From contig NZ_CP070973.1 of the NCBI RefSeq assembly GCF_017086405.1, positions 4,000,739-4,064,738 of the forward strand: DNA of 64,000 nt. The letters are read 5' to 3'. The position numbers were made by a program, and so were the translations under genes. The notes below the pieces were generated by a model that was not told the DNA's origin, did not search any database, and saw only the letters and a list, made by a program, of their open reading frames with translations. Shown here piece by piece: positions 8,830 through 17,154 of this stretch; position 1 is the stretch's first letter; the number at the start of each line of letters is the position of its first letter. Origin of the DNA: Mycobacterium gordonae. GTDB lineage: Bacteria; Actinomycetota; Actinomycetes; Mycobacteriales; Mycobacteriaceae.

Positions 8830-8981
8830 TTGGCGCCCTGCTCTGACACGGTGTGCGCGGCGTCAGCTCGAACGGGATCGGCCCGCTTGAACAGCGTCCG
8901 AAGATGGGCCGACGTCCTGGCGCGCCAGTCACCCATTTCCGCGATACGCGCATCGATCATCTTGGACGGTGAAACGGCCAC
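8826..8981 (-). pseudogene. short DUF1801-like remnant (about 51 codons)
   Basis: A GTG at 8979-8981 with a strong GGGGGA purine tract 4 bases upstream opens a 51-codon frame. The central part (MIDARIAEMGDWRARTSAH) resembles the N-terminus of DUF1801/YdhG-like proteins, which normally run to 110-140 residues. After ADP the similarity stops and the frame runs through an unrelated tail to a TGA that overlaps the next gene's ATG. It may be a truncated leader of the operon that still supports translational coupling, or a decayed gene. The resemblance is from memory of the family, not a search. Confidence 0.45.
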
Positions 8982-9034
8982 CTAGTCCCCCATCAGAGCT
9001 ATACAAATATGGACAAGAGTGTAACGCTCGGAGC

Positions 9035-11278
9035 ATGGGACAACCCGCGGGGGACGCTCAGACGGTGTTCACCTTCTGCCGCTACTGTCTGGCATCCTGC
9101 GGTATCGAGGTCCACGTCGAGGGCAACCGAGTGATCAAGATCTCGGCTGACAAGCATAACCCGCACAGTTGGCGTGACTTCTGCGCGAAGGGCCGCAATG
9201 CCGCCGAACTGGTCGAACATCCGCGCCGGATTGTGTCTCCGATGCGGCGGGTGGGCGATCGCTATGTCCAATCGACCTGGGACGAGGCGATGTCGGACAT
9301 CGCCGCGCGGATGACGGCGTTGATCGAGGCCGACGGGCCCGATGCCGTTGGGGCCTACTACGGCAATCCGGCCGGATACTCGGCGTCCAATCTCATGTTC
9401 CTGAACGGTTGGCTGGATGCTTTGGGCACCCAGAACCGTTACGCGGTGGGATCGGTGGACCAGAATGCGGTGCACTTCGTCGCGGAGGCGATGTACGGGT
9501 CGTCGATCATGGTGCCCGTCTCCGACATCGACCACTGCGACTACTTCCTCCTGGTCGGCGCCAATCCAGCGGTGAGCGCCTGGAACTGGCTGGAAAGCGC
9601 ACCCGGCGGGTGGCAGCGCGCACTGACGCGGCAGCGGCGGGGCGCCAGGATCGTCGTGGTCGATCCGCTGCGCACCGAATCCGCCGACAAAGCCGACATC
9701 CATATCGCGGTGCGCCCGGGCCAGGACTGGGCACTGCTGCTGGCGATGGTCAAGGTCATCATCGACGAAGGCCTCGAACACCGAACGGATTGCGCGCACT
9801 TGACTACCGGGATGACGGCACTTCGGGAGCTAGTCGCCGAAGCCCAGCTGGACGACCTGGCCCGCCGATGTGATGTACCCCGCCGGCAGATCGAAATCAC
9901 CGCGAGGGACTTCGCCACCGCGCCAGCCGCCATGGTGGTGACGCGGACCGGAGTCTCGCTGCACCTGACCGGAACGGTAGGCGAATGGCTCGGCCAGGTG
10001 CTCAATGTCATCACCGGACGCATGGACCGCCCTGGCGGCCGGCGCTTCGAACCCGGCTATCTGGACGCGTTGAAGCTGGCGGGCGCCATCAAGCCGTCCG
10101 ATCACCGCAGCCGGGTCACCGGCCGCCCGATGGTGGCCGGCGCCCATGCGTTGAGCGAGCTGCCTGCCCAGATCACCACACCCGGCCCCGGACAGATTCG
10201 CGCTCTGCTCATCGATGCCGGCAACCCCGTGGTGTCGGGTCCGCACGGTTCCGCCCTCGATCAGGCCCTGTCACAGCTCGACCTGCTGGTGGTCATCGAC
10301 ATGGTGCAGCGCGAAAGCCACCGCCATGCGCACTGGTTGCTCCCCAGCGTGCACTGGCTGGAACGCGACGACCTGCTCGCGCTGACCAGCAATCTGCACG
10401 ACGAGCCGTACGTGCACTACGGCCGGCGCGCCGTCGAACCGCCCGAGGGATCGCGCGAGGCATGGCGGATATTCGTCGACCTGACCGTTGCCATGGATCG
10501 GCCGCTGTTCGGGGTGAAGGGCGTCAACGCGTTCATCAGGACCAGTCGCCGGCTGGCCCGCGTCACCCGACGCCCGGCACTGGAATTCTCCCCGCGCTGG
10601 ATCAACCGGCTGCTGATCGCGATGTCACGAAAAGTCAACGGCCACAAGCTCAAATGGCGTGACGTGGTGGCCAGCGAGCACGGCATGGTGCTGGGCCCCC
10701 GGGAATACGGCCACTTCGCCCGCGCGCTGCGCACCCCCGACAAGCGGGTGCACATCGCGCCCGCGGCCCTGGTCGCCCGCGCCCGCGAGCTGCTCGCCGC
10801 ACCGCCACCCGAGGCACCTGACGGCTACCCGTTCCAGCTCGGCAACCGCCGCCACCGGCATTCGATGAACTCGTTTCTGAACGACCTGCCGGGCCTGCAC
10901 CCCGGCGGGAAGGGCAGCGCCGTGCTCATCCACCCTGCCGACGCGGCCGATCGCGGCATCGGCGAGGGCGACCAGGTGCGGGTGCACTCCCCCGTCGGCG
11001 CGGTGCAGGTGCGGGCTTCGCTGAGCGACCGGCCCCGGCGCGGGCTCCTCATCATGGCTCACGGCTGGGGGTCGCGGGTCTTCGACCCGCGGGGCGCGGC
11101 GGCACCACACGTCTTCGGAGTGAACCGCAACCTGCTGATCGACGGCGAACCCGTGGATCCGCTATCCCAGACTCCGGCGCTGAGTTCCAGCTACGTGGCG
11201 GTCGAGCTGGTCTCCGCGGACACCCCGACCGACATGACCGAGAGCCGACACCCGTCCGGTCCGGTCCGCCAGGCGTGA
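9035..11278 (+). CDS. molybdopterin oxidoreductase (formate dehydrogenase / DMSO reductase family)
   Basis: This 747-residue protein has an N-terminal [4Fe-4S] motif (CRYCLASC, then DFCAKGRNA), giving C-x2-C-x3-C-xn-C. A bis-MGD-binding domain follows with GAYYGNPAGYS, FLLVGANPAVS and IVVVDPLRTESAD. The C-terminal dinucleotide-binding domain includes NSFLNDLPGLHPG and VLIHPADAADRGIGEGDQV. The family catalyses two-electron redox chemistry at Mo or W; the substrate is unknown. It resembles Rv0197-type putative oxidoreductases. ATG at 9035 is preferred because upstream residues do not look like the family. The last 88 bases overlap the convergent cupin gene. No signal peptide is seen, so it is probably cytoplasmic. 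Confidence 0.88.
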   Translation: MGQPAGDAQTVFTFCRYCLASCGIEVHVEGNRVIKISADKHNPHSWRDFCAKGRNAAELVEHPRRIVSPMRRVGDRYVQSTWDEAMSDIAARMTALIEADGPDAVGAYYGNPAGYSASNLMFLNGWLDALGTQNRYAVGSVDQNAVHFVAEAMYGSSIMVPVSDIDHCDYFLLVGANPAVSAWNWLESAPGGWQRALTRQRRGARIVVVDPLRTESADKADIHIAVRPGQDWALLLAMVKVIIDEGLEHRTDCAHLTTGMTALRELVAEAQLDDLARRCDVPRRQIEITARDFATAPAAMVVTRTGVSLHLTGTVGEWLGQVLNVITGRMDRPGGRRFEPGYLDALKLAGAIKPSDHRSRVTGRPMVAGAHALSELPAQITTPGPGQIRALLIDAGNPVVSGPHGSALDQALSQLDLLVVIDMVQRESHRHAHWLLPSVHWLERDDLLALTSNLHDEPYVHYGRRAVEPPEGSREAWRIFVDLTVAMDRPLFGVKGVNAFIRTSRRLARVTRRPALEFSPRWINRLLIAMSRKVNGHKLKWRDVVASEHGMVLGPREYGHFARALRTPDKRVHIAPAALVARARELLAAPPPEAPDGYPFQLGNRRHRHSMNSFLNDLPGLHPGGKGSAVLIHPADAADRGIGEGDQVRVHSPVGAVQVRASLSDRPRRGLLIMAHGWGSRVFDPRGAAAPHVFGVNRNLLIDGEPVDPLSQTPALSSSYVAVELVSADTPTDMTESRHPSGPVRQA

Positions 11279-11709
11279 TCGACGCCGGTGACGACGGCCG
11301 CGTCGCCGACCTGCAACGGATGCGCCCCGTCGCCCAGGACCAGTTCGACTGATCCGGACAACACGAGGTCGAGATCCACGGTGTCGGTGTGGTGCATCGA
11401 AAACGCTACGCCTGGGCCGTAATCGATCAACTTCCAGTTGACGGAGCTGGGCGGGACCCCGAGGTCGAGCGCGTCGGCGGCCCGCCCCCCGGGGGAGATC
11501 GCGGGGGCAGACGGCGTCGCGTAGAGCACGGCGAACAGGATGCCCTCGTACCCCGGAAAACCATTCAGCGTGACCGGGCCGTCCTGCGCCGCGCACGACC
11601 GGCCGGCGGCGTCGATGCCGGTGATCAGCAGCCGTCCACCGGGGGCGGAGAGTGGGCCTTGCGTCCCGTCCGGCAGCGAGACGAAATTGCGCGCTGACTC
11701 CTCTGTCAT
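11191..11709 (-). CDS. cupin-domain protein
   Basis: The 172-residue protein has a C-terminal single cupin barrel. FSMHHTDTVDLDLVLSGSVE supplies the first motif with two histidines and an Asp-Glu-like turn. GDAAVVTGVDHAWRTG supplies the second with a histidine. The N-terminal 60 residues carry a decoration (LLITGIDAAGRSC) seen in mycobacterial cupins of unknown substrate. No Shine-Dalgarno is evident before the ATG, so the mRNA may be leaderless. It is transcribed toward the molybdopterin oxidoreductase gene and shares its last 88 bases with that gene on the other strand. Enzyme function is not predictable. Confidence 0.8.
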   Translation of the reverse strand: MTEESARNFVSLPDGTQGPLSAPGGRLLITGIDAAGRSCAAQDGPVTLNGFPGYEGILFAVLYATPSAPAISPGGRAADALDLGVPPSSVNWKLIDYGPGVAFSMHHTDTVDLDLVLSGSVELVLGDGAHPLQVGDAAVVTGVDHAWRTGPDGCRLSVMSVGVSAETSSTAT

Positions 11710-11733
11710 GCGCAGAACATTAGAGCAGTACAG

Positions 11734-12606
11734 TCACCGAACCGCTTCCAGCAGAGCATCGGCGGCGATGCGGCCGAGCTCGTTCGCGGCCAGCGGGCTG
11801 TCACCAGTAATGAGCTTTCGGTCTTGGTGCGTCTTGCCGGTCATGTCGTCGTTGCAGATACGCAGCCCCTGCTTGCCCAACTCCTCCGCGACGAGCCATG
11901 TCAATCGTCCTGGCAGGTAACCGATTTCGATGTTCGCACCGGCGTCGAGCGCATCGGGGAAAACACATACCGAGTAATCCTTGAAGGGCGATTCCTGGTT
12001 GTCCTGCGCGGCCGCCAGCAATGCGGCGGGGCCGTGACACAACGTGACGATGAACTTGTCGTTCTTCAGCGCCCACCCCAGCGTCTGGCCCACCGCGAGA
12101 CTCTCGGGCAGGCCGACCATCGCGCCGTGACCACCGGGGATGAACACGGCGAGGTAGTCCGAATCCGGACCGAGCGCATCTGCAACCACATCGGACAGTT
12201 TCAGGGGCCGCTTCAGCTTCGGCTTAAGCGCTTCGTAGGTGCCCAGCACGGCCTCGTCCTCGCTCGGCATCGCCCACAACTCCAACTTGACCGGATAACC
12301 GGCGACCGTCGCGACGTCGACCTCGAAACCCGTCTCGATCAGGTGATGCAGCGGCAGCAGTGTCTCGACGGGATGGTTGCCGGTGGAGAACATCGTGCCG
12401 TTCTCCAACAGCACGTAGCGCTCTTCGGCCGCGATCATCAGCACCTTCCACCGCCCGCCGGTGTAGGCCTTCGGGTGCTGCACGCCGTCGAAATCGGTCT
12501 TCGGTTGGGTGTACTCACTCAACGAATAGGGCGAGGGAAAGAACGCATTATCCTCGGCGCTGTCGGGTGTGGGGTCTTTACTCAGCTGGTCGGCATCGGT
12601 AGGCAT
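11734..12606 (-). CDS. hchA: Hsp31-type glyoxalase III / protein deglycase (DJ-1/PfpI superfamily)
   Basis: The 290-residue protein follows E. coli Hsp31 closely. It shows EDNAFFPSPYSL, STGNHPVETLLPLHH with the metal-binding His and Glu, VFIPGGHGAMVG, the nucleophile elbow VTLCHGPAALLAA with catalytic Cys-His, and VFPDALDAGANIEIGYLPGR. Hsp31 converts methylglyoxal to D-lactate without glutathione and has holdase chaperone activity. ATG at 12606 gives the usual N-terminal length; an in-frame TTG further upstream is unlikely. It is followed 24 bp later by the cupin gene and preceded by the TPR gene on the same strand. All key residues are present. Confidence 0.95.
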   Translation of the reverse strand: MPTDADQLSKDPTPDSAEDNAFFPSPYSLSEYTQPKTDFDGVQHPKAYTGGRWKVLMIAAEERYVLLENGTMFSTGNHPVETLLPLHHLIETGFEVDVATVAGYPVKLELWAMPSEDEAVLGTYEALKPKLKRPLKLSDVVADALGPDSDYLAVFIPGGHGAMVGLPESLAVGQTLGWALKNDKFIVTLCHGPAALLAAAQDNQESPFKDYSVCVFPDALDAGANIEIGYLPGRLTWLVAEELGKQGLRICNDDMTGKTHQDRKLITGDSPLAANELGRIAADALLEAVR

Positions 12607-12673
12607 CGATGAGAACTGCCCCGGCAGCGCCACCGGCAAACGTCAACTGCGCGAAACCATGGTGAGTTCCACT

Positions 12674-14329
12674 TCAGTCGTCGCAGCAGGACACGACGTC
12701 GAGTCGGCACGCACAGGACGCCTGAATCCGCACATCGGCACGCGCGGCGGCCAGGCCGAGCTGCCGGCCGACGATGGTCGCCTCGGAGGAACGCCCGAGC
12801 CGTCGCAGACACTCGTGATAGCCATGCAGGCTCCATACGTTGCCCGGGTGCTGGCAACACCGCGCCAGCGTCGGGTCCAGACCGAGGTCGGCGGCGTACA
12901 CCGCGGCGGCCTCTTCGACGCGGCCCTGCTCTAGCAGCAGCGCTCCGTAGGCATGCCGGGTGGGTTGCATCCAGCCCCACGGCTCGTCGTAGGGCAACCC
13001 GTCGTCGAGCTGCACTGCGCGTCGCAGATGTTCGAAGGCTTCGTCGAAAGATCCTTCGCGGTAGGCGATTTCACCATCGAGCAGGGCTTCGGCGACCTTG
13101 AGAATGTCACGGCTGGTGTTGTTGAACACGTACCGAGATTCCGGGATCCGCGCATAGGCGTCGGCGAAGGCGGCGCGCTCGGCGTGCGCCCGGGAGAGCT
13201 GCCCGGTGGCCGCAAACGCGACACCGCGCCCGTAGTGCACGGTCGTCGCGGTGGTGCAGTAGAGGTCTGGGTCATCCGGCAGTGGTTGAGCAATCAGTTC
13301 GTCCCACCGACCGAATCGCACCAGCACGTGGGTTCGCAACGGAACGAACGCCTCCAGCCAGTCGGCCATCGGCGGAGACTGGATCCGCAACAACTCAGGC
13401 GTCAGCTGCGCGGCCAGCTCGTCGGCGGCACCCAACGCGATCTGCGACTGGCCTTGAAACATCGCCGAGTACACGATGAAGTGCAGGTCGTGCGCACGGT
13501 AAAGCGAGTAGAAATTCAGTGGACCCTCGCGCTCAACGAAATGCCGATCTGCCTGTACCGCAGCACTATTCGCCAAGACCGCGCTGCGGTAGTCGCCGCA
13601 CAATACGTCGATGTGGCTCGGCATGTGCTGCAGGTGACCCGCGTCGGGAACCAGGCCACGCAGCAGGTCCGCCGCCGGTAGGGCCACCTCGGGCGTCGGC
13701 GACATTTCCATGGTGTGCAGGTAGAGATGAAGGATGCCCGGGTGGGTACGCCCCTGCGGGCGGGCCAGCGCGTGCTCGAGGATCCGCCGGGCTTCCCGCA
13801 CGCGCGAGCCCTCGGCGGGCGCGCCGGTGGTGGTGTCCCACAGCGCCCAGGCCGTGACATTGACCAGCGCGTCGGCGGCCAGGGCTTGCACGTCGATGTC
13901 GTCGGGATGGGCCGCGGCCAGCGCCGCCATCGCATCGGCGTAGGCAAGGCGCCCTGCGTCGAGGTCGTGGGACGGGAAGCGGGCTTGCAAAGCGGTGACC
14001 AACCCGCGTTCGACGGCACTGGCGCGGCCCTGACTGGCATTCGCGAGTTCCGCACGGGCACGCGACAGGGAAGACTCCAGCTCAACCGGGTCGAAGGCTT
14101 CCCAAGCCTTGTTGTAGTTGGGCCCGACCGAATAGGCGATCCCCCACCGTGCGATGGCCAGATCGGGATCGTGTTGCAAGGCGCGCTCGAAGCAGCGGAC
14201 CGCCTCCTCGTGGTTGAAGGCATAGGCCCACACCAGGCCGCGGTCGAACCAGAGCTGTGCCTGCGGAGCGACGGTCTCGACCCGGCGGTGGTAGCTGCCG
14301 AGGTCGAAGTACCGCTGCTCGGGGGTCAC
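12674..14329 (-). CDS. tetratricopeptide-repeat protein of unknown function
   Basis: The 551-residue protein is mostly helical, with TPR-like units at the N-terminus (GLVWAYAFNHEEAVRCFERA) and C-terminus (HAYGALLLEQGRVEEAAAVY). The middle has conserved His-rich segments such as LHLYLHTMEM and GHLQHMPSHIDVL. No signal peptide or membrane segment is seen. A cysteine-rich tail ends in CRLDVVSCCDD. Such proteins are widespread in mycobacteria but I know no assigned function. Its start overlaps the stop of the MDR oxidoreductase gene (ATGA), which places it as the last gene of the enoyl-CoA hydratase-esterase-MDR-TPR run. Confidence 0.8.
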   Translation of the reverse strand: MTPEQRYFDLGSYHRRVETVAPQAQLWFDRGLVWAYAFNHEEAVRCFERALQHDPDLAIARWGIAYSVGPNYNKAWEAFDPVELESSLSRARAELANASQGRASAVERGLVTALQARFPSHDLDAGRLAYADAMAALAAAHPDDIDVQALAADALVNVTAWALWDTTTGAPAEGSRVREARRILEHALARPQGRTHPGILHLYLHTMEMSPTPEVALPAADLLRGLVPDAGHLQHMPSHIDVLCGDYRSAVLANSAAVQADRHFVEREGPLNFYSLYRAHDLHFIVYSAMFQGQSQIALGAADELAAQLTPELLRIQSPPMADWLEAFVPLRTHVLVRFGRWDELIAQPLPDDPDLYCTTATTVHYGRGVAFAATGQLSRAHAERAAFADAYARIPESRYVFNNTSRDILKVAEALLDGEIAYREGSFDEAFEHLRRAVQLDDGLPYDEPWGWMQPTRHAYGALLLEQGRVEEAAAVYAADLGLDPTLARCCQHPGNVWSLHGYHECLRRLGRSSEATIVGRQLGLAAARADVRIQASCACRLDVVSCCDD

Positions 14330-15345
14330 GGGATGGTGAGGGCGATCTTGCCGACATGTGCGCCGGCCCGCATCACCCGCAGCGCTTCATCGAGCTTTTC
14401 CCAGCCGAAGACGTGACTGATGTGCGGTTTTATTTCAGACTCGGCGATCACCTGGCACACTTCTCGGTGAGTGCGCACGCTGCCGACCGTGATCCCGATG
14501 ATGCGCAGGTTGTTCAGCATCACTTCGCCGACCGCGATGGGCGTCATGTCGAATCCACTGAGTACACCGATCACCGCGATCGTTCCGGCCATCCGGGTCG
14601 AGTGCAGCGACTGCGCCAGGGTGGCGGGTCCCCCGAGTTCCACAACGAGGTTGGCGCCGCGGCCGTCGGTAAGCCGCTTCACCTCCGCGTCCCACCCCGG
14701 GGTGGTGCGGTAGTTGATGAGATGCGTTGCGCCCAAAGCGGACCCGATCTTGAGCTTGTCGTCCGACGACGACGTCAGGATGGTGGTGGCTCCCAGCGCG
14801 GCAGCCAGTTGCACGGCGAACAGCGACACCCCACCGGTGCCCTGCGTCACCACCACGTCGCCCGCACCGATACTGGCCTCCGTCAGGGCGGCCCAGGCCG
14901 TCACCGCCGCGCACGGGATCGTGGCGGCCTCGACGTCGCTGAGATGTTCGGGTGTCGGGACCACACCGGTGGCCTCGGCGACGCGGTATTGCTGGAACCA
15001 CCCGTCGCAGCTGTCGCCCGGCAATTCGCGCTTGTTCTCCGGTGTCGGCGGACCGTCCTGCCACCCGGGGTTGAAGGCGCCCATCACCCGCTGCCCGACA
15101 CGCAGGTCTGCGACGTCGGCGCCGACGGCGACCACCTCGCCCGCTCCGTCGCTCATCGGCACCCGTGGCCAGGGCCCGGGTAGCAGACCCATCAGGTTGA
15201 CGTTGTCGTGGAAGTTCAGGCTCGAGGCGTTGACCTTGACCAACACCTGTCCCGATCCGGGTTCGGGGACGGGGCGTTCCACGGCGACCGGTGCTATGCC
15301 GGGTCCGTTCATCACCATGGCCTGCTGACGGTCGGGGATACCCAT
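14326..15345 (-). CDS. zinc-independent MDR-family NAD(P)H quinone oxidoreductase / alcohol dehydrogenase-like
   Basis: The 339-residue protein has an N-terminal GroES-like domain (VKVNASSLNFHDNVN, PMSDGAGEVVAVG) and a C-terminal Rossmann domain (VVVTQGTGGVSLFAVQLAAA). It lacks the Cys cluster of zinc alcohol dehydrogenases, so it belongs with quinone-oxidoreductase-like MDR enzymes that reduce enones or quinones with NADPH. It sits six bases after the esterase gene and overlaps the TPR gene by four, so it is in one operon with enoyl-CoA hydratase and esterase. That context hints at metabolism of an acyl or ester substrate, which is inference. Confidence 0.88.
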   Translation of the reverse strand: MGIPDRQQAMVMNGPGIAPVAVERPVPEPGSGQVLVKVNASSLNFHDNVNLMGLLPGPWPRVPMSDGAGEVVAVGADVADLRVGQRVMGAFNPGWQDGPPTPENKRELPGDSCDGWFQQYRVAEATGVVPTPEHLSDVEAATIPCAAVTAWAALTEASIGAGDVVVTQGTGGVSLFAVQLAAALGATTILTSSSDDKLKIGSALGATHLINYRTTPGWDAEVKRLTDGRGANLVVELGGPATLAQSLHSTRMAGTIAVIGVLSGFDMTPIAVGEVMLNNLRIIGITVGSVRTHREVCQVIAESEIKPHISHVFGWEKLDEALRVMRAGAHVGKIALTIP

Positions 15346-15351
15346 GGCCGA

Positions 15352-16251
15352 CTACCTCCTCGTCGATTCGGTTGCGCCACCGATCCGCTCGACGATAATC
15401 CGCCGCGCGGCACGGCCTTCCGGGGTGGGGGTCAAGGGGTACACATGCAGCAAGCCCGCCTGCTCGTGATACTCGATGTCGACGCCCGCGGCTGCGGCCT
15501 TCTCGGCCAACAGTCGCGCATCGGGATTCAGAATGTCTCGGGTGCCGCTGAATACGGTCAGCGGGCCCAGTCCGGTCAGATCCGCGGCGAGCGGGCTGAC
15601 CCGCGGATCGTCGAGCGGGAGGTCGCCGCGCCAGCGGTCGGCGAAGAACTGCAGCGCCTCGCGTCCCAACCACGGGTCCGCCGGCTCGACCGATGCGATG
15701 GCCGGGTTGCGCAGCGACAGGTCGAGTACCGGCGAGATGAGCACGGTCCCGGGAAGGGCCACGCCGTGTCCGTCGCGCAGCAAGAGCGCCGCGGACAGAG
15801 CGATCTGGCCGCCGGCGGAGTCGCCGGCCAGGTAGACATCGGCGTACTGGACCGCCATCTCGACGATCGCGGGTACCACGTCGGCCGCGGTGGCCGACGG
15901 CAGCAAGGGATAGATCGGAACGATCACCGTGGCGCCCGCCTGGTGCGCGATCTGCGCTGCCAATTGCCAATGCTGACTGGTGATTTCGTTGACCCATGCA
16001 CCGCCGTGCAGATAGATCACGGTGAGTTCGGGTGTCGAGGCCAGGGGTGTCAACGTGTAGATCGGCCAACTCGACCGATGCTGCAAGCTGATGTCCACCT
16101 TGGGCCGCAACCGCGGTGGCGGGCCGAAGGGTTGAGGATGCGCGGCGCGCTGTTGCAGGTGCGCGAGGGCGGCGTCCGCACCTGCGTACGGTCGGTGCCT
16201 CCCGGTGAGGCGAAGCAGTGCGGGCATCGCCCGGCTCCTCCAGCTGGTCAT
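15352..16251 (-). CDS. alpha/beta hydrolase, hormone-sensitive-lipase-type esterase
   Basis: The product has about 299 residues. It carries the oxyanion-hole motif YLHGGAWVNE, the nucleophile motif LAGDSAGGQIALS, a late Asp (SGTRDILNPDA) and His (AGLLHVYPL). This arrangement defines the HSL/bacterial esterase IV family, which hydrolyses short to medium acyl esters. The ATG at 16251 overlaps the enoyl-CoA hydratase stop (ATGA), which decides the start over longer in-frame options. No export signal is seen. The genomic partners suggest a lipid or acyl catabolic unit. Confidence 0.88.
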   Translation of the reverse strand: MTSWRSRAMPALLRLTGRHRPYAGADAALAHLQQRAAHPQPFGPPPRLRPKVDISLQHRSSWPIYTLTPLASTPELTVIYLHGGAWVNEITSQHWQLAAQIAHQAGATVIVPIYPLLPSATAADVVPAIVEMAVQYADVYLAGDSAGGQIALSAALLLRDGHGVALPGTVLISPVLDLSLRNPAIASVEPADPWLGREALQFFADRWRGDLPLDDPRVSPLAADLTGLGPLTVFSGTRDILNPDARLLAEKAAAAGVDIEYHEQAGLLHVYPLTPTPEGRAARRIIVERIGGATESTRR

Positions 16252-17074
16252 CGGTCGCCCCCCATCTCGGGCAGCGGTTGCCACTCCCGTGCCACTGACC
16301 CGGTCCAGCGTGGCGGGCGGCGTTGCAGGAACGCCTGGACGCCCTCGCGCGCGTCGGCGCCCCCATCACCCGATGGTGCAACTGTGTTTCCAGGTCGGCG
16401 ACCTGGCGGGCCGTGTACCCGTTGCCCATGGCGTCCCAGAGCAGCCGCTTGCTCAGCGCCGCCGACATGGGCGCCACGTTGACGGCGATGTCGCGCGCGA
16501 TCGTCATCGCGCAATCCAGCACCTGCGGTCCCGGCAACGCCCGGGCGGCCACCCCGAGAGCGACCGCCTCCCGCCCGTCGAAGGTGCGGCCGGTCAACAG
16601 CAACTCCGCCGCAACGGCGCCGCCCACCAGGTGTGGCAGCGTCCAATGCGACATGCAGTCTCCCAGGACACCCCGCCGCACCTGGGCCACAGCATATTTG
16701 GCGTCCTCGGCGACGATCCGGATGTCGGCTTGCAGTGCGATGGTCAGTCCTATCCCGATGGCATGGCCGTTGACCGCCGCGATCACCGGGGTGCGCAGTT
16801 CGAATGCCGCGGGCTCGGTCGGCGACGCGGTGAACGCGTCACCCGACGGCGAATCGAAAGGGTTTGTCGGAGCGGCGAAGTCGGCCCCCGCACAGAACGT
16901 GTCCCCCGCGCCGGTGAGCACGATCGCACGCACCTCGTCATCGTTGTCGCAGTCCCGGTATGCCTGATTGAGCAGCGCGCCCATCCGTGCGGTGTAGGCG
17001 TTGCGCCGCTCCGGCCGGTCCAGGGTGAGCAGGGCGACACCGTCGGCCACTGCGACGGTGAGATCGGCTCCCAT
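16248..17074 (-). pseudogene. enoyl-CoA hydratase/isomerase (crotonase) with a frameshift near the 3' end
   Basis: From ATG at 17074 the frame encodes a crotonase: LLTLDRPERRNAY, AIVLTGAGDTFCAGADF and IAAVNGHAIGIGLTIALQAD at the CoA-binding and oxyanion positions. The homology runs to LETQLHHRVMG, then the frame diverges at a C5 run (16360-16364, G5 on the coding strand). The expected C-terminus, DAREGVQAFLQRRPPRW and so on, continues in another frame to a TGA at 16248. That TGA overlaps the esterase ATG, as expected for an intact operon. One extra G would restore the protein (about 275 residues). Either a real slippage mutation or a homopolymer sequencing error is possible. The missing part is the C-terminal helix region. 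Confidence 0.85.
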
Positions 17075-17108
17075 CCCAGCGAACTTACCGGGTGGGTAGC
17101 CGAATACT

Positions 17109-17124
17109 TGCCTAATTCCAGGCA
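17109..17124. promoter_or_regulatory. inverted repeat in the divergent promoter region
   Basis: TGCCT and AGGCA arms flank a 6-bp spacer in the 80-bp gap between the enoyl-CoA hydratase (minus) and FAD oxidoreductase (plus) starts. It may be an operator for a divergently controlled pair. No regulator gene is adjacent, so the assignment is weak. Confidence 0.3.
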
Positions 17125-17154
17125 CTATCGTGGGCGCATGAAAGAGCAGCCGCG

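Noticed and set aside
14435..17125. 896-codon open frame on the minus strand through enoyl-CoA hydratase, esterase and MDR genes
   Set aside because: Only the first 230 codons are crotonase; the rest is low-complexity Arg/Gly-rich out-of-frame sequence over genes that are clearly coded in other frames. It results from the frameshift.
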